Shown one piece after another: positions 42,878 to 49,860 of a DNA stretch of 64,000 nucleotides. Source of the stretch: an uncultured Sulfolobales archaeon (GTDB lineage Archaea; Thermoproteota; Thermoprotei_A; Sulfolobales; NBVN01); contig CALJEN010000002.1 in the NCBI GenBank assembly GCA_938073905.1, positions 1 to 64,000 of the forward strand. The letters run 5' to 3'. A program made the position numbers and the translations under genes. Position 1 is the stretch's first letter; each line of letters starts with the position of its first letter. The notes below the pieces were generated by a model that saw only the letters and a program-made list of their open reading frames with translations, did no database searches and had not been told where the DNA came from.

Positions 42878-42886
42878 GGAAATAAG
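42878..42886 (-). promoter_or_regulatory. TATA box of the ECF operon
   Basis: On the minus strand CTTATTTCC lies about 30 bases before ATG 42849. A palindromic GCTTATAAGC at 42921-42930 could act as a further upstream promoter. Confidence 0.5.
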
Positions 42887-42959
42887 CATGACCCAAGTTC
42901 CGGCTCGCGGGCGGCGATGAGCTTATAAGCAGCTCTGCGCGGAACCCCAGCGTTCCGCC

Positions 42960-43697
42960 TCAAGACCTGACCGAGGAGAGAGCTCTCCTGAAGTTCCCGG
43001 CTATCCGCTCGGAGACCTCGGCCACGTCCACGGACTTGACCTCGGAGACCCTCCTCAGGAGCCCCTCGAGCATCTCGGGACCGAGGGTCAGCCCCCTGTA
43101 GCTGTAGGGACCGTCCGACTCCGTGAGCACGTGCTCCAGGGGGGCTCTCTCGAGCACGGCCTCGTGCTTCCTCTGCACCAGGAGCGCCGGGTTTATCCCG
43201 ATGAAGTAGCCCTCGGCCACTATCTCCTCGAGGAGGTCTAGGGGGCCCGTGTACCAGTGGAATATGGCCACCGGGACACTGTACCTCTTGAGCATGTCGA
43301 AGGTCTCTCTCCACGCTCCGGCCGCGTGCACGCTCAGGCCGAGCCCGTAGTCCGACGCTATCCTGAGGAGCCCCTCGAAGAGCCTCAGCTGGGCGTCGAA
43401 GGTCTCGGGGTGGAAGGCCCTGTCGAGCCCCACCTCACCCAGGAAGCGGACTCCGCGCTCCACCACGAGCTTCTCGATGACTCTGAGAACTTCCCCCACG
43501 TCGACCCCGCCCGCGTTCCACGGGTGGACCCCTATGGCCGGGACGACGTAGACGCACTTCCTCCCCAGCTCGAGCGTCGCGATGCTGGAGTCCACGTCGT
43601 CGGAGACCGCGAGCATCAGGTACCTCCCGTCGCAGTACCTAGTCCACCCCTCTCCGTACTCGTGGAGGTGGACGTGGGAGTCGACCAGGACGCCCAT
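42960..43697 (-). CDS. TatD-like metal-dependent hydrolase
   Basis: This is a 245-residue TIM-barrel hydrolase of the TatD family. The metal ligands are visible: DSHVHLH (Asp6, His8, His10), LGEVGLD near residue 86, SVHAAG near 122, IFHWYTG near 144 and LTESDGPYSY near 191. TatD proteins act as 3'-5' exonucleases or DNases in characterised cases; several archaeal members are unassigned. It lies upstream of the ECF operon on the same strand, with about 110 bases between, so it probably has a separate promoter. Confidence 0.83.
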   Translation of the reverse strand: MGVLVDSHVHLHEYGEGWTRYCDGRYLMLAVSDDVDSSIATLELGRKCVYVVPAIGVHPWNAGGVDVGEVLRVIEKLVVERGVRFLGEVGLDRAFHPETFDAQLRLFEGLLRIASDYGLGLSVHAAGAWRETFDMLKRYSVPVAIFHWYTGPLDLLEEIVAEGYFIGINPALLVQRKHEAVLERAPLEHVLTESDGPYSYRGLTLGPEMLEGLLRRVSEVKSVDVAEVSERIAGNFRRALSSVRS

Positions 43698-43834
43698 GTA
43701 GCCTCCACCTGTCGACAGGCTCTCCGGGCATAATAGCGCGGGCAGCTCTCTGTGGAAACGCGTCGCGGAGCTCGCTCCGGGGAGCTAGACCTAGCCGAAG
43801 ACCGTCAGCCCCCCGGACGCTGCTTCGCTGCCGT

Positions 43835-43846
43835 GCTCTATATCTT
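43835..43846 (+). promoter_or_regulatory. TATA-like box of the EamA transporter gene
   Basis: GCTCTATATCTT lies about 35 bases before ATG 43877. Confidence 0.4.
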
Positions 43847-43876
43847 CCGCAGGTAGCTACTCTGGCAGGTGCCGGG

Positions 43877-44731
43877 ATGCTCGGCTACGCTGCGATAGCG
43901 GTCGCATCGGTGATGTGGAGCCTGGGCCCGGCCATAGTGTCGAGGTTCAGGGAGTCCATAAAGCCGGTAACGTTCACTGCGGCGCAGTCGGCATTCGCTC
44001 TCCTGCTCCTGCTCCCCGCGGCACTGCTGAGTGGGATCGCGGTGCGGGATGCCTCTCTCTACGCCGTGCTGGTAGTCTACCTGTCCGCCGTCGCCGGGCC
44101 GGGGCTGGGCAACGCCCTCTACACTAGGTCCATACAGCTCGTGGGGGGATCGGTGGCCGTACCGGTCAGCTACACCTACATCTTCGTCGCGCAGGCGCTA
44201 GCGTTTCTGACCCTCGGAGAGCCTCTCAGGTACTCTGTGGTACTGGGCTCCGCCTCAGCGTTCCTCGGTGTGGTCGTGACCGTGCTCGGGGAGGGAGGAC
44301 GAGTAAGACCGGACCCGAGGGGCATAGCGTGCGCCGCGGCCGCGGCCCTGCTGTGGGGGGTGAGCACCGTTACGATCGGGATCGCCCTGGCGTACGCCGA
44401 CGCTCTGTCCCTGACTCTAGTGCGACTCTTCATGACGCTCGCCACCTTCCTGCCCGCAGGGCTCCTGTTGGAGGGCCTCCCGGAGAGAGCCCACCTGCGC
44501 CCCTTTCTGACGGCCTCGCTCCTGACCGGAGTCTTGAGCTGGGGGATCGGGATGTACCTTTTCGTCTACTCTATAGGGACCATCGGGGTCTCGGTAACCG
44601 CCGTGGCCACGGCCCTCACGCCGGTCATGTCCCAGGCTCTGACCAAGCTCGTGGCCAAGGAGGGTCTCGGGAGGAGGCGGCTGGTGGGAGCCTCTCTCGT
44701 CTCGCTGGGGGTGCTGCTAACGATGGTGTAA
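43877..44731 (+). CDS. EamA/DMT superfamily transporter
   Basis: This is a 284-residue membrane protein with ten predicted helices arranged as two EamA repeats (residues about 5-135 and 145-284). Typical features are the end of the first repeat, FLTLGEPLRYSVVLGSASAFLGVVVTVLGEG, and the second repeat's start, IACAAAAALLWGVSTVTIGIAL. DMT members export amino acids, nucleotides or sugars; the substrate is not predictable. It is monocistronic and is followed by a hairpin at 44769. Confidence 0.85.
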   Translation: MLGYAAIAVASVMWSLGPAIVSRFRESIKPVTFTAAQSAFALLLLLPAALLSGIAVRDASLYAVLVVYLSAVAGPGLGNALYTRSIQLVGGSVAVPVSYTYIFVAQALAFLTLGEPLRYSVVLGSASAFLGVVVTVLGEGGRVRPDPRGIACAAAAALLWGVSTVTIGIALAYADALSLTLVRLFMTLATFLPAGLLLEGLPERAHLRPFLTASLLTGVLSWGIGMYLFVYSIGTIGVSVTAVATALTPVMSQALTKLVAKEGLGRRRLVGASLVSLGVLLTMV

Positions 44732-44768
44732 GCAGGGGGAAGAGTGGATCTCTCCCCACGCAGCCGCG

Positions 44769-44789
44769 GGTCCCGAGATCCGCGGGACC
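44769..44789 (+). terminator. Hairpin after the EamA gene
   Basis: GGTCCCG and CGGGACC form a 7-bp stem about 38 bases after the stop codon. No T-run follows, so termination is inferred. The remaining gap to PAN (up to 45017) holds a copy of the 32-bp repeat and the PAN promoter. Confidence 0.3.
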
Positions 44790-44901
44790 TCCGGGTGGTA
44801 GAGCTCCCTCATTCCACCTCACCGAGAGGTTCCTTGCTGGCGCGAAGCCTGCTAGCCAGACCGAACCTCACCGGGGAACAGTTCCAGCCCCTACTCGTCT
44901 C

Positions 44902-44933
44902 GAAGACCTGGTGCTGCGGTGCGACGCCGACCT
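44902..44933. repeat. 32-bp repeat, right copy
   Basis: GAAGACCTGGTGCTGCGG and the following 14 bases match 27 of 32 positions with 40014-40045. It lies in the non-coding gap between the EamA gene and PAN. Confidence 0.4.
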
Positions 44934-44980
44934 CGAGGACGCGCTCCGTCCCACCGACAGCGGCCTTAACGGCTCTGCCC

Positions 44981-44988
44981 TTTAAAAT
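44981..44988 (+). promoter_or_regulatory. TATA box of the PAN-like gene
   Basis: TTTAAAAT lies about 35 bases before GTG 45018, which suggests a leaderless or short-leader transcript. Confidence 0.55.
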
Positions 44989-45017
44989 AAGTCTTCTGTA
45001 GCTAATGCAAGTACGGT

Positions 45018-46196
45018 GTGAAGTGCTTGAGCTACACGGGTAGCGAGAAGAGGGGCAACGTCTTCGAGTACGTCAGGCAGCTGGAGGAGAGAGTCCAACA
45101 GCTGGAGGCCGAGGTGGAGTTCCTGAGGAGGGAGCTAAACTACTACAGGGGGGAGATAGACAAGCTCCTGGCTGCTCCACTGGTCGAGGCAGCGCTCCTG
45201 GAGCTCCTGGACGACGGGAGGGCCATCGTCAGGAGCAGTGCGGGGCCGACCCTGGTAGTGAACGTGAGCGGCTCGGTGGACCAGTCGAAGCTGAAGCCGG
45301 GAGTTCACGTAGCGCTGAACCAGCGGGGGTCTGCGATAGTCGAGGTGCTCCCGATCGCTGAGGACTACTACGTGAGAGCCATGGAGGTGGACGAGAGGCC
45401 GAGAGTGACCTTTAGAGACGTCGGGGGGCTGCGCGAGCAGGTGAGAGAGCTGAGGGAGGTCGTCGAGCTCCCCCTCAGGACGCCCGAGCTTTTCTCCAAG
45501 CTGGGCGTCGAGCCCCCGAAGGGGGTACTGCTCTACGGTCCCCCGGGCTGCGGCAAGACCCTTCTAGCCAGGGCGGTGGCCGGGGAGGTCAAAGCTACGT
45601 TCATCAGGCTCGCCGCGTCAGAGCTGGCCCAGAAGTTCGTGGGCGAGGGGGCCAGGATCGTCAGAGAGGTCTTCAGGCTGGCCAGGCGCAAGGCCCCGGC
45701 GATAGTCTTCATAGACGAGCTCGACGCGATCGCGGCGAGGAGGGTGGACGTCGGCACGTCCGGGGAGCGGGAGATCCACAGGACGCTCTCCCAGCTCCTC
45801 GTCGAGATAGACGGCTTCGACCCCCTCGATAGGGTGAAGGTCATGGCTGCCACGAACAGGATAGACGTCGTAGACCCGGCGCTCCTAAGGCCCGGCAGGT
45901 TCGACAGGCTGATAGAGGTGCCGCCGCCCGACGCCTCGGGAAGGTACGAGATACTCAAGATACACACGTCCAGGATGGCTCTCGCGGACGACGTAGACCT
46001 CCGCAGGCTGGCCGAGATGACCGAGGGGCTCTGCGGAGCCGACATCAAGAACCTCTGCACGGAGGCCGGGTACAACGCCATAAGGCGCGACGCGGATGCG
46101 GTCTCGATGAGGGACTTCCTCCAGGCTCTCGAGAAGTACGCGCTCGAGAGGTTCAAGGACAGGGGGAGTCGGCCCGAGCGGCAGATAAGCATATAG
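45018..46196 (+). CDS. pan: Proteasome-activating nucleotidase-like AAA ATPase
   Basis: This is a 392-residue AAA ATPase with PAN architecture: N-terminal coiled coil (residues about 14-52), OB domain (about 60-125), then a single AAA module with Walker [16 protein letters not shown] near 173, pore loop QKFVGEGAR near 210, Walker [11 protein letters not shown] near 231, sensor AATNR and arginine fingers RPGRFDR near 295. PAN unfolds substrates and opens the 20S gate using a C-terminal HbYX tail. Here the chain ends SRPERQISI, without HbYX, so docking may differ or need help. GTG 45018 was chosen; TTG 45027 is an alternative. Confidence 0.88.
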   Translation: MKCLSYTGSEKRGNVFEYVRQLEERVQQLEAEVEFLRRELNYYRGEIDKLLAAPLVEAALLELLDDGRAIVRSSAGPTLVVNVSGSVDQSKLKPGVHVALNQRGSAIVEVLPIAEDYYVRAMEVDERPRVTFRDVGGLREQVRELREVVELPLRTPELFSKLGVEPPKGVLLYGPPGCGKTLLARAVAGEVKATFIRLAASELAQKFVGEGARIVREVFRLARRKAPAIVFIDELDAIAARRVDVGTSGEREIHRTLSQLLVEIDGFDPLDRVKVMAATNRIDVVDPALLRPGRFDRLIEVPPPDASGRYEILKIHTSRMALADDVDLRRLAEMTEGLCGADIKNLCTEAGYNAIRRDADAVSMRDFLQALEKYALERFKDRGSRPERQISI

Positions 46197-46218
46197 GGGG
46201 AGGGCTCTGCGGATCTCG

Positions 46219-46683
46219 GTGGTGCTCTCCGGAGTCTCCTCTCCTCACAGGCTCGTGGAGTCCGTCAGAGTCGCGTACGGGTTCAGGGGGATCGACGTCG
46301 AATCCTTCATAGTGGTCAGGTCTACGGGCCTGGCTTCCCAGGTGGGCATACCGGAGGCCTACAAGGCCGCCCTGAGGTATGGAAAGCCCCTAGTGGTGCT
46401 GCCGAGCGTTAGGGACGTCCTCGAGCTCTTCAAGTTCGACGAGGTCTACGCGGTTCTGCCCGGACGGGACGACCTGCGGAGGCTGGAGGACCTCGACCTG
46501 AAGGGACCGAGGTGCGCTCTGGTATTCTCCGGGGAGGAACACGGGAGGAGCGAGCTGCCGGTCGAGGTCATCTCGATTCCCGAGCTGCCCGCAGACTCGC
46601 CGCCCCAGGCTGCCATCGCTCTGGCTCTCCACACCGTCCTCAGGAGGAGGGCGGGAACAGGGGCGAACGCGATCGCGCGGTAG
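46219..46683 (+). CDS. SPOUT-like protein of the archaeal COG4080 type
   Basis: This is a protein of about 154 residues resembling the archaeal SpoU-methylase-like family, often mislabelled RecB-family nuclease. Matching features are VVLSGVSSPHRLVESVRVAYGF at the start, STGLASQVGIPEAYKAALRYGKPLVVLP near residue 34, and a C-terminal PADSPPQAAIALALHTVL. A tRNA or rRNA methyltransferase role is inferred from fold similarity only. The family N-terminus (xRISVVL) extends four codons upstream to a CTG; GTG 46219 is the first standard start, so the true start may be non-standard. It begins 22 bases after pan. Confidence 0.65.
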   Translation: MVLSGVSSPHRLVESVRVAYGFRGIDVESFIVVRSTGLASQVGIPEAYKAALRYGKPLVVLPSVRDVLELFKFDEVYAVLPGRDDLRRLEDLDLKGPRCALVFSGEEHGRSELPVEVISIPELPADSPPQAAIALALHTVLRRRAGTGANAIAR

Positions 46684-46695
46684 GGTGTCGGGAAC

Positions 46696-47058
46696 TTGGG
46701 TCGCCCGCCTGCGCGCAGGCACCTCTACGCCAACCTCTACGGCATAGACCCGAGGCTGCTGGCGGACGAGGAGAGGCTCGTCGGCGCTATACTGGAGGCT
46801 CTCAGGAGAGAGGGGGTGGAGCCCGTCGACCTGAAGTCCTGGAGCTTCGGGGGCAAGAAGGGAGGGGTCTCGGTCATCGCTGTTCTCGAAGGAGCCCACA
46901 TGGTCATCCACACGTGGGTGGAGTACGGGTACGCTACCGTCGACATACTCGTAACCGTGGACCGCGACCCTTCGAGGATCTTCGAGAGGATCGTGACCGC
47001 GCTGAACCCCAGGTCATACAGGGTGGGCCTTACGTACCGGGGAGAGGGTCCCGGGTGA
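46696..47058 (+). CDS. SpeD (SAM/arginine decarboxylase) homologue lacking catalytic residues
   Basis: This is a 120-residue protein clearly homologous to archaeal SpeD, whose proenzyme self-cleaves at a serine to make a pyruvoyl cofactor. The conserved S-E-S-H-x-x-I-H-T-W-P-E region reads LEGAHMVIHTWVEYGYATVD: the cleavage Ser is Ala67, the preceding Glu is Gly66, and the downstream T-C-G proton-donor segment is VTV. Pyruvoyl formation should be impossible. It keeps the fold residues (IHTW, YGYATVD), so it is probably a maintained pseudoenzyme, perhaps an activator like the trypanosome prozyme. It overlaps the GNAT gene by 4 bases. TTG 46696 is the start. Confidence 0.8.
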   Translation: MGRPPARRHLYANLYGIDPRLLADEERLVGAILEALRREGVEPVDLKSWSFGGKKGGVSVIAVLEGAHMVIHTWVEYGYATVDILVTVDRDPSRIFERIVTALNPRSYRVGLTYRGEGPG

Positions 47059-47651
47059 GCGGAGAGGAACTGCTCGTAGTCGAGCCGGACCGCGGCGCCG
47101 CGCCTGAGGTGGCAGACCTCGTCGGGAAGAGCATGGGTCCGTGGCAAGCGCGCTACGCCGCGGAGTGCCTCGCTCAGGGGATATGTCGAGCTTTCGTGGC
47201 CTACTCGCGGGCTCCGCTGGGAGCTTCGCTCTTCTACTCCCTAAGCCTAGAGCCCGGCCACGTCCTCGGAGTGATATACTACGTAGTGGTCAGGAGGGAC
47301 TACAGGAGGAGGGGCCTGGGCAGGGTGCTCGTGGCCTCCGCCGAGCACGCGCTGGAGGATGAGGGTGCGGACGTGGTCCTGGCCACTGCCAGGGCCGGGA
47401 ACCTCGCCTCGAGGAGGCTCTTCTCCAGCATGGGCTACAGAGAGGTGTCCCTCCAGTCCCTCGAGGAGAGGTGGGGGGAGCTCCTCACGATGGTGACCTG
47501 CGGCTACGACGACGACCTAGCCCTCGTGAAGGAGATCGGAGCGAGGCTCGAGGACGTGCTAGCAGCCCTCGGCGTGGAGTCCAATGCGCGGAAGGTGGAG
47601 AGGCTCTGGTACTCGCTGTGCTATAGGCCTTGGAGGTCGATGAGGGGTTAG
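47055..47651 (+). CDS. GNAT family acetyltransferase
   Basis: I trimmed the track ORF to GTG 47055, overlapping the SpeD-like stop by 4 bases (198 residues). The GNAT core is visible: GVIYYVVVRRDYRRRGLGRVLVASAEHAL near residue 73, where RRRGLG is the acetyl-CoA pyrophosphate loop, followed by LATARAGNLASRRLFSSMGYREV near 112. The substrate is unknown. Translational coupling to a polyamine-enzyme homologue makes a polyamine or amine substrate worth testing, but protein N-acetylation is equally possible. It is the last gene before a convergent neighbour. Confidence 0.82.
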   Translation: MSGEELLVVEPDRGAAPEVADLVGKSMGPWQARYAAECLAQGICRAFVAYSRAPLGASLFYSLSLEPGHVLGVIYYVVVRRDYRRRGLGRVLVASAEHALEDEGADVVLATARAGNLASRRLFSSMGYREVSLQSLEERWGELLTMVTCGYDDDLALVKEIGARLEDVLAALGVESNARKVERLWYSLCYRPWRSMRG

Positions 47652-47683
47652 ACCCCCTAGGGAGTCTGGCCGGCCTTCCAGCC

Positions 47684-48427
47684 TTACCTCCTCCAGCTCT
47701 CTATAGCGCGGAGAGCGACTACCCTGTCCCTCCCCTCCACTAGGCGCAGGTAGTCCTCCCAGGTGTCCACGTCCTTCCACAGATCCCCGGTGAGGTCGGC
47801 AACGACGCCTCCGCGCGTCGACCTCGAGAAGCACTCGTAGAGCGCGGAGAGCTCCCCCTCGGACCCGCACAGCTCTGCGTAGCTCGACAGACTGGCGGAG
47901 ACCACGTGCAGTCCCGTATCGACGTAGTCCCACCGGTCGAGGCCCTTGCCTATCCTCTCTATGACACCGTCCCTGTCCACCTTTACGAGAGTAGCCTCGC
48001 CGACGTCCGCGTGGGTAGGCTTCCTGTCCCCACCGACTACCAGGGGATCGCCCCTGTGCTTCCTCACCAGCCCGCTCACGAGAGTCGAAGGGTAGACGTG
48101 GTCGGCAACGGTCACCAGAGTCTCGGGCTCCCGGGCTCTGGCTAGCCCCAGGAGCAGGGAGCGAGCGTTCCCCTTCCGGGCGTCGTCGTTCACCGCGAAC
48201 TCCACCTCCAGGCCGAGCTCCCTCTCTAGCTCTGTCGCGAGAGGGCTCAGCCTCCTAAGCAGCACGCTGTTCGTCACTACGAGGAATCTCGATGTTCCGG
48301 TCGCGGCGATGCTCCTTATGGGGTACTCTATGAGGCGGTACCCGGAGATCCTCGCGAGCAGCTTGTGCTCGCTGCCTCCGAACCTCTCCCCGAGACCGGC
48401 CGCGAGGACTATCGCCCTCCTCAGCAT
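47684..48427 (-). CDS. Inositol-1-phosphate cytidylyltransferase-like nucleotidyltransferase
   Basis: This is a 247-residue NTP transferase. N-terminal motif AIVLAAGLGERFGG (residues 5-18) with HKLLARISGYRLIEYPI matches the IPCT group, which couples CTP and inositol-1-phosphate. VTVADHVYPSTLV near residue 105 is the metal/nucleotide block, and KDVDTWEDYLRL near 217 is typical of the C-terminus. It lies 5 bases after the inositol-1-phosphate synthase gene, supporting this substrate. In several hyperthermophiles IPCT is fused to the phosphotransferase DIPPS; here it stands alone and the phosphotransferase is at 56340. Confidence 0.82.
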   Translation of the reverse strand: MLRRAIVLAAGLGERFGGSEHKLLARISGYRLIEYPIRSIAATGTSRFLVVTNSVLLRRLSPLATELERELGLEVEFAVNDDARKGNARSLLLGLARAREPETLVTVADHVYPSTLVSGLVRKHRGDPLVVGGDRKPTHADVGEATLVKVDRDGVIERIGKGLDRWDYVDTGLHVVSASLSSYAELCGSEGELSALYECFSRSTRGGVVADLTGDLWKDVDTWEDYLRLVEGRDRVVALRAIESWRR

Positions 48428-48432
48428 GGGCT

Positions 48433-49656
48433 CTACAGTCCGTAGAGCTTCCTCAGCTCCGGTATGAAGTTGTGGACGCTGTACCTGGGTATGGCAGTCA
48501 GTTCACCGAGCCTCAGGAGCCAGTCCAGGAGCAGCTGGTAGGCCACTATCCTGGATATAGACCTCGAGCCCTCGGGCCCGGGGTTCTTCATGTAGAACGA
48601 GTTGACCTCGTATATCGTCCCCCTGAGGCCCCTCTCGAGGGCTACCTTGGCCAGCCTGACGAGGTCTACCAGGAGGCCCGCGAGGGCTGGGCTATCGTTT
48701 ATCCTGGCGTTCACCACGATCTCGTCGACGGCTCCGTTGAACCCTACGTACTCTATGTGCATGGAGACGAACTTCCTGTCCCCCAGGTACTCTACGAAGC
48801 CCGTGGGCTTTATGAAAGTCGGGACCTCGAACCCGAGCACGTCCGACACCACCGAGCTCTTCGTCCTCTCCTTGGCCTTGTTCCTCTCCTCGTCGAGGAG
48901 CGCTAGGAAGTCGAGGTTCCCGCCGATGTTGAACTGGACCACACCCCTGGGAACCCTGCTCCTCTCGGCCAGGTACTCCAGGATGTCGCTCGTCAGGGGC
49001 GTGGCGCCGCTAGCCCCGTCGTCTCCCAGGACGAGGCTGCCCCTCTCCTCGAAGGCTCGGACTATGGCATCGCTCCTGGCCACGGTGGCCGGGATGGCGT
49101 TCACGAACGCGAGGGGCTTGACCGTCTCGGCGTAGACCGCCGCCGCGTACAAGTAGGCGTAGGTGGCCGGGAGGCTTCTCGACTCTCCGGACCTTATCCG
49201 CTCGCGCAGCTGGTCGAAGCTCTTGGGGGGCACGGTATACTCAGTCGTTATGAGGTTCACCACCACGTCCACCCCACTCTTCTCCCAGTGGTCTACGATC
49301 TCGTGCACGGCGCTCTCGAGCCCGAGCTCCTCCTCCAGTCCGACGGCCTTTATCGGAAGGCTCCTCGCGCTCCCGAGGTGCAGACCGGGCACCACCCTGA
49401 CCCTCTCCAGGGAGTCGTAGCTGCCGCTTGCGGTAGGGAAGTAGGTCTTGACCACGTCGAGCAGAGTGGAGCCGACCTTGCTCGCGTCCACGTCGATGCT
49501 AGACACTATCTCTACGTCGTTAACGGAGTAGCTCTTGAGGAAGTCCTGGAGCGGGATCCCGTTGAGCCCTATCTCACCCTTCTTGATCCTCTCCAGTCCC
49601 AGCGCGAACGTCGATGCTACGTACCCCTGGCCGATGATACCTACTCGTACGGGCAT
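48433..49656 (-). CDS. ino1: myo-Inositol-1-phosphate synthase
   Basis: This enzyme makes inositol-1-phosphate from glucose-6-phosphate with NAD, the first step toward inositol lipids or di-myo-inositol phosphate. The protein has about 407 residues and the short archaeal/bacterial type. Motifs are VRVGIIGQGYVASTFALGLERI at the start (NAD fold), FVNAIPATVARS near residue 185, LGDDGASGATPLTSDIL near 210, NIGGNLDFLAL and FIKPTGFVEYLGDRK. I moved the start to ATG 49656, which sits 5-6 bases after a perfect GGAGGTGA; the track GTG 49671 lies at the edge of that site. Confidence 0.94.
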   Translation of the reverse strand: MPVRVGIIGQGYVASTFALGLERIKKGEIGLNGIPLQDFLKSYSVNDVEIVSSIDVDASKVGSTLLDVVKTYFPTASGSYDSLERVRVVPGLHLGSARSLPIKAVGLEEELGLESAVHEIVDHWEKSGVDVVVNLITTEYTVPPKSFDQLRERIRSGESRSLPATYAYLYAAAVYAETVKPLAFVNAIPATVARSDAIVRAFEERGSLVLGDDGASGATPLTSDILEYLAERSRVPRGVVQFNIGGNLDFLALLDEERNKAKERTKSSVVSDVLGFEVPTFIKPTGFVEYLGDRKFVSMHIEYVGFNGAVDEIVVNARINDSPALAGLLVDLVRLAKVALERGLRGTIYEVNSFYMKNPGPEGSRSISRIVAYQLLLDWLLRLGELTAIPRYSVHNFIPELRKLYGL

Positions 49657-49703
49657 CTGGGTCACCTCCACTAAACTAGAGCTACCCCTTCCTGCGTACA
49701 GGC

Positions 49704-49711
49704 AATTTAAG
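49704..49711 (-). promoter_or_regulatory. TATA box of ino1
   Basis: The minus strand reads CTTAAATT about 50 bases before ATG 49656, leaving a leader of roughly 20-25 bases that holds the GGAGGTGA site. Confidence 0.45.
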
Positions 49712-49860
49712 CTTTAATCAGTTCTACTATGTAGAGAAAAGGTCGGTGGCGCCCCGTAATCCGGCTCTTCACCCAAGCGTTTTCGAGGCCTTAAATGAGT
49801 CTAACCTCTTTAGCAGAGAGCGACGGGCTCTCCCGCGCCTACCGCACGCTTCCTCCTCGA

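Noticed and set aside
42850-42959. FMN riboswitch upstream of the possible riboflavin ECF operon
   Set aside because: The gap is short, contains only TATA-like elements and has none of the conserved FMN-riboswitch blocks.
49741-49860. Short ORFs between ino1 and the carboxyltransferase gene
   Set aside because: They are arginine/proline-rich shadow translations without a promoter or ribosome-binding site.
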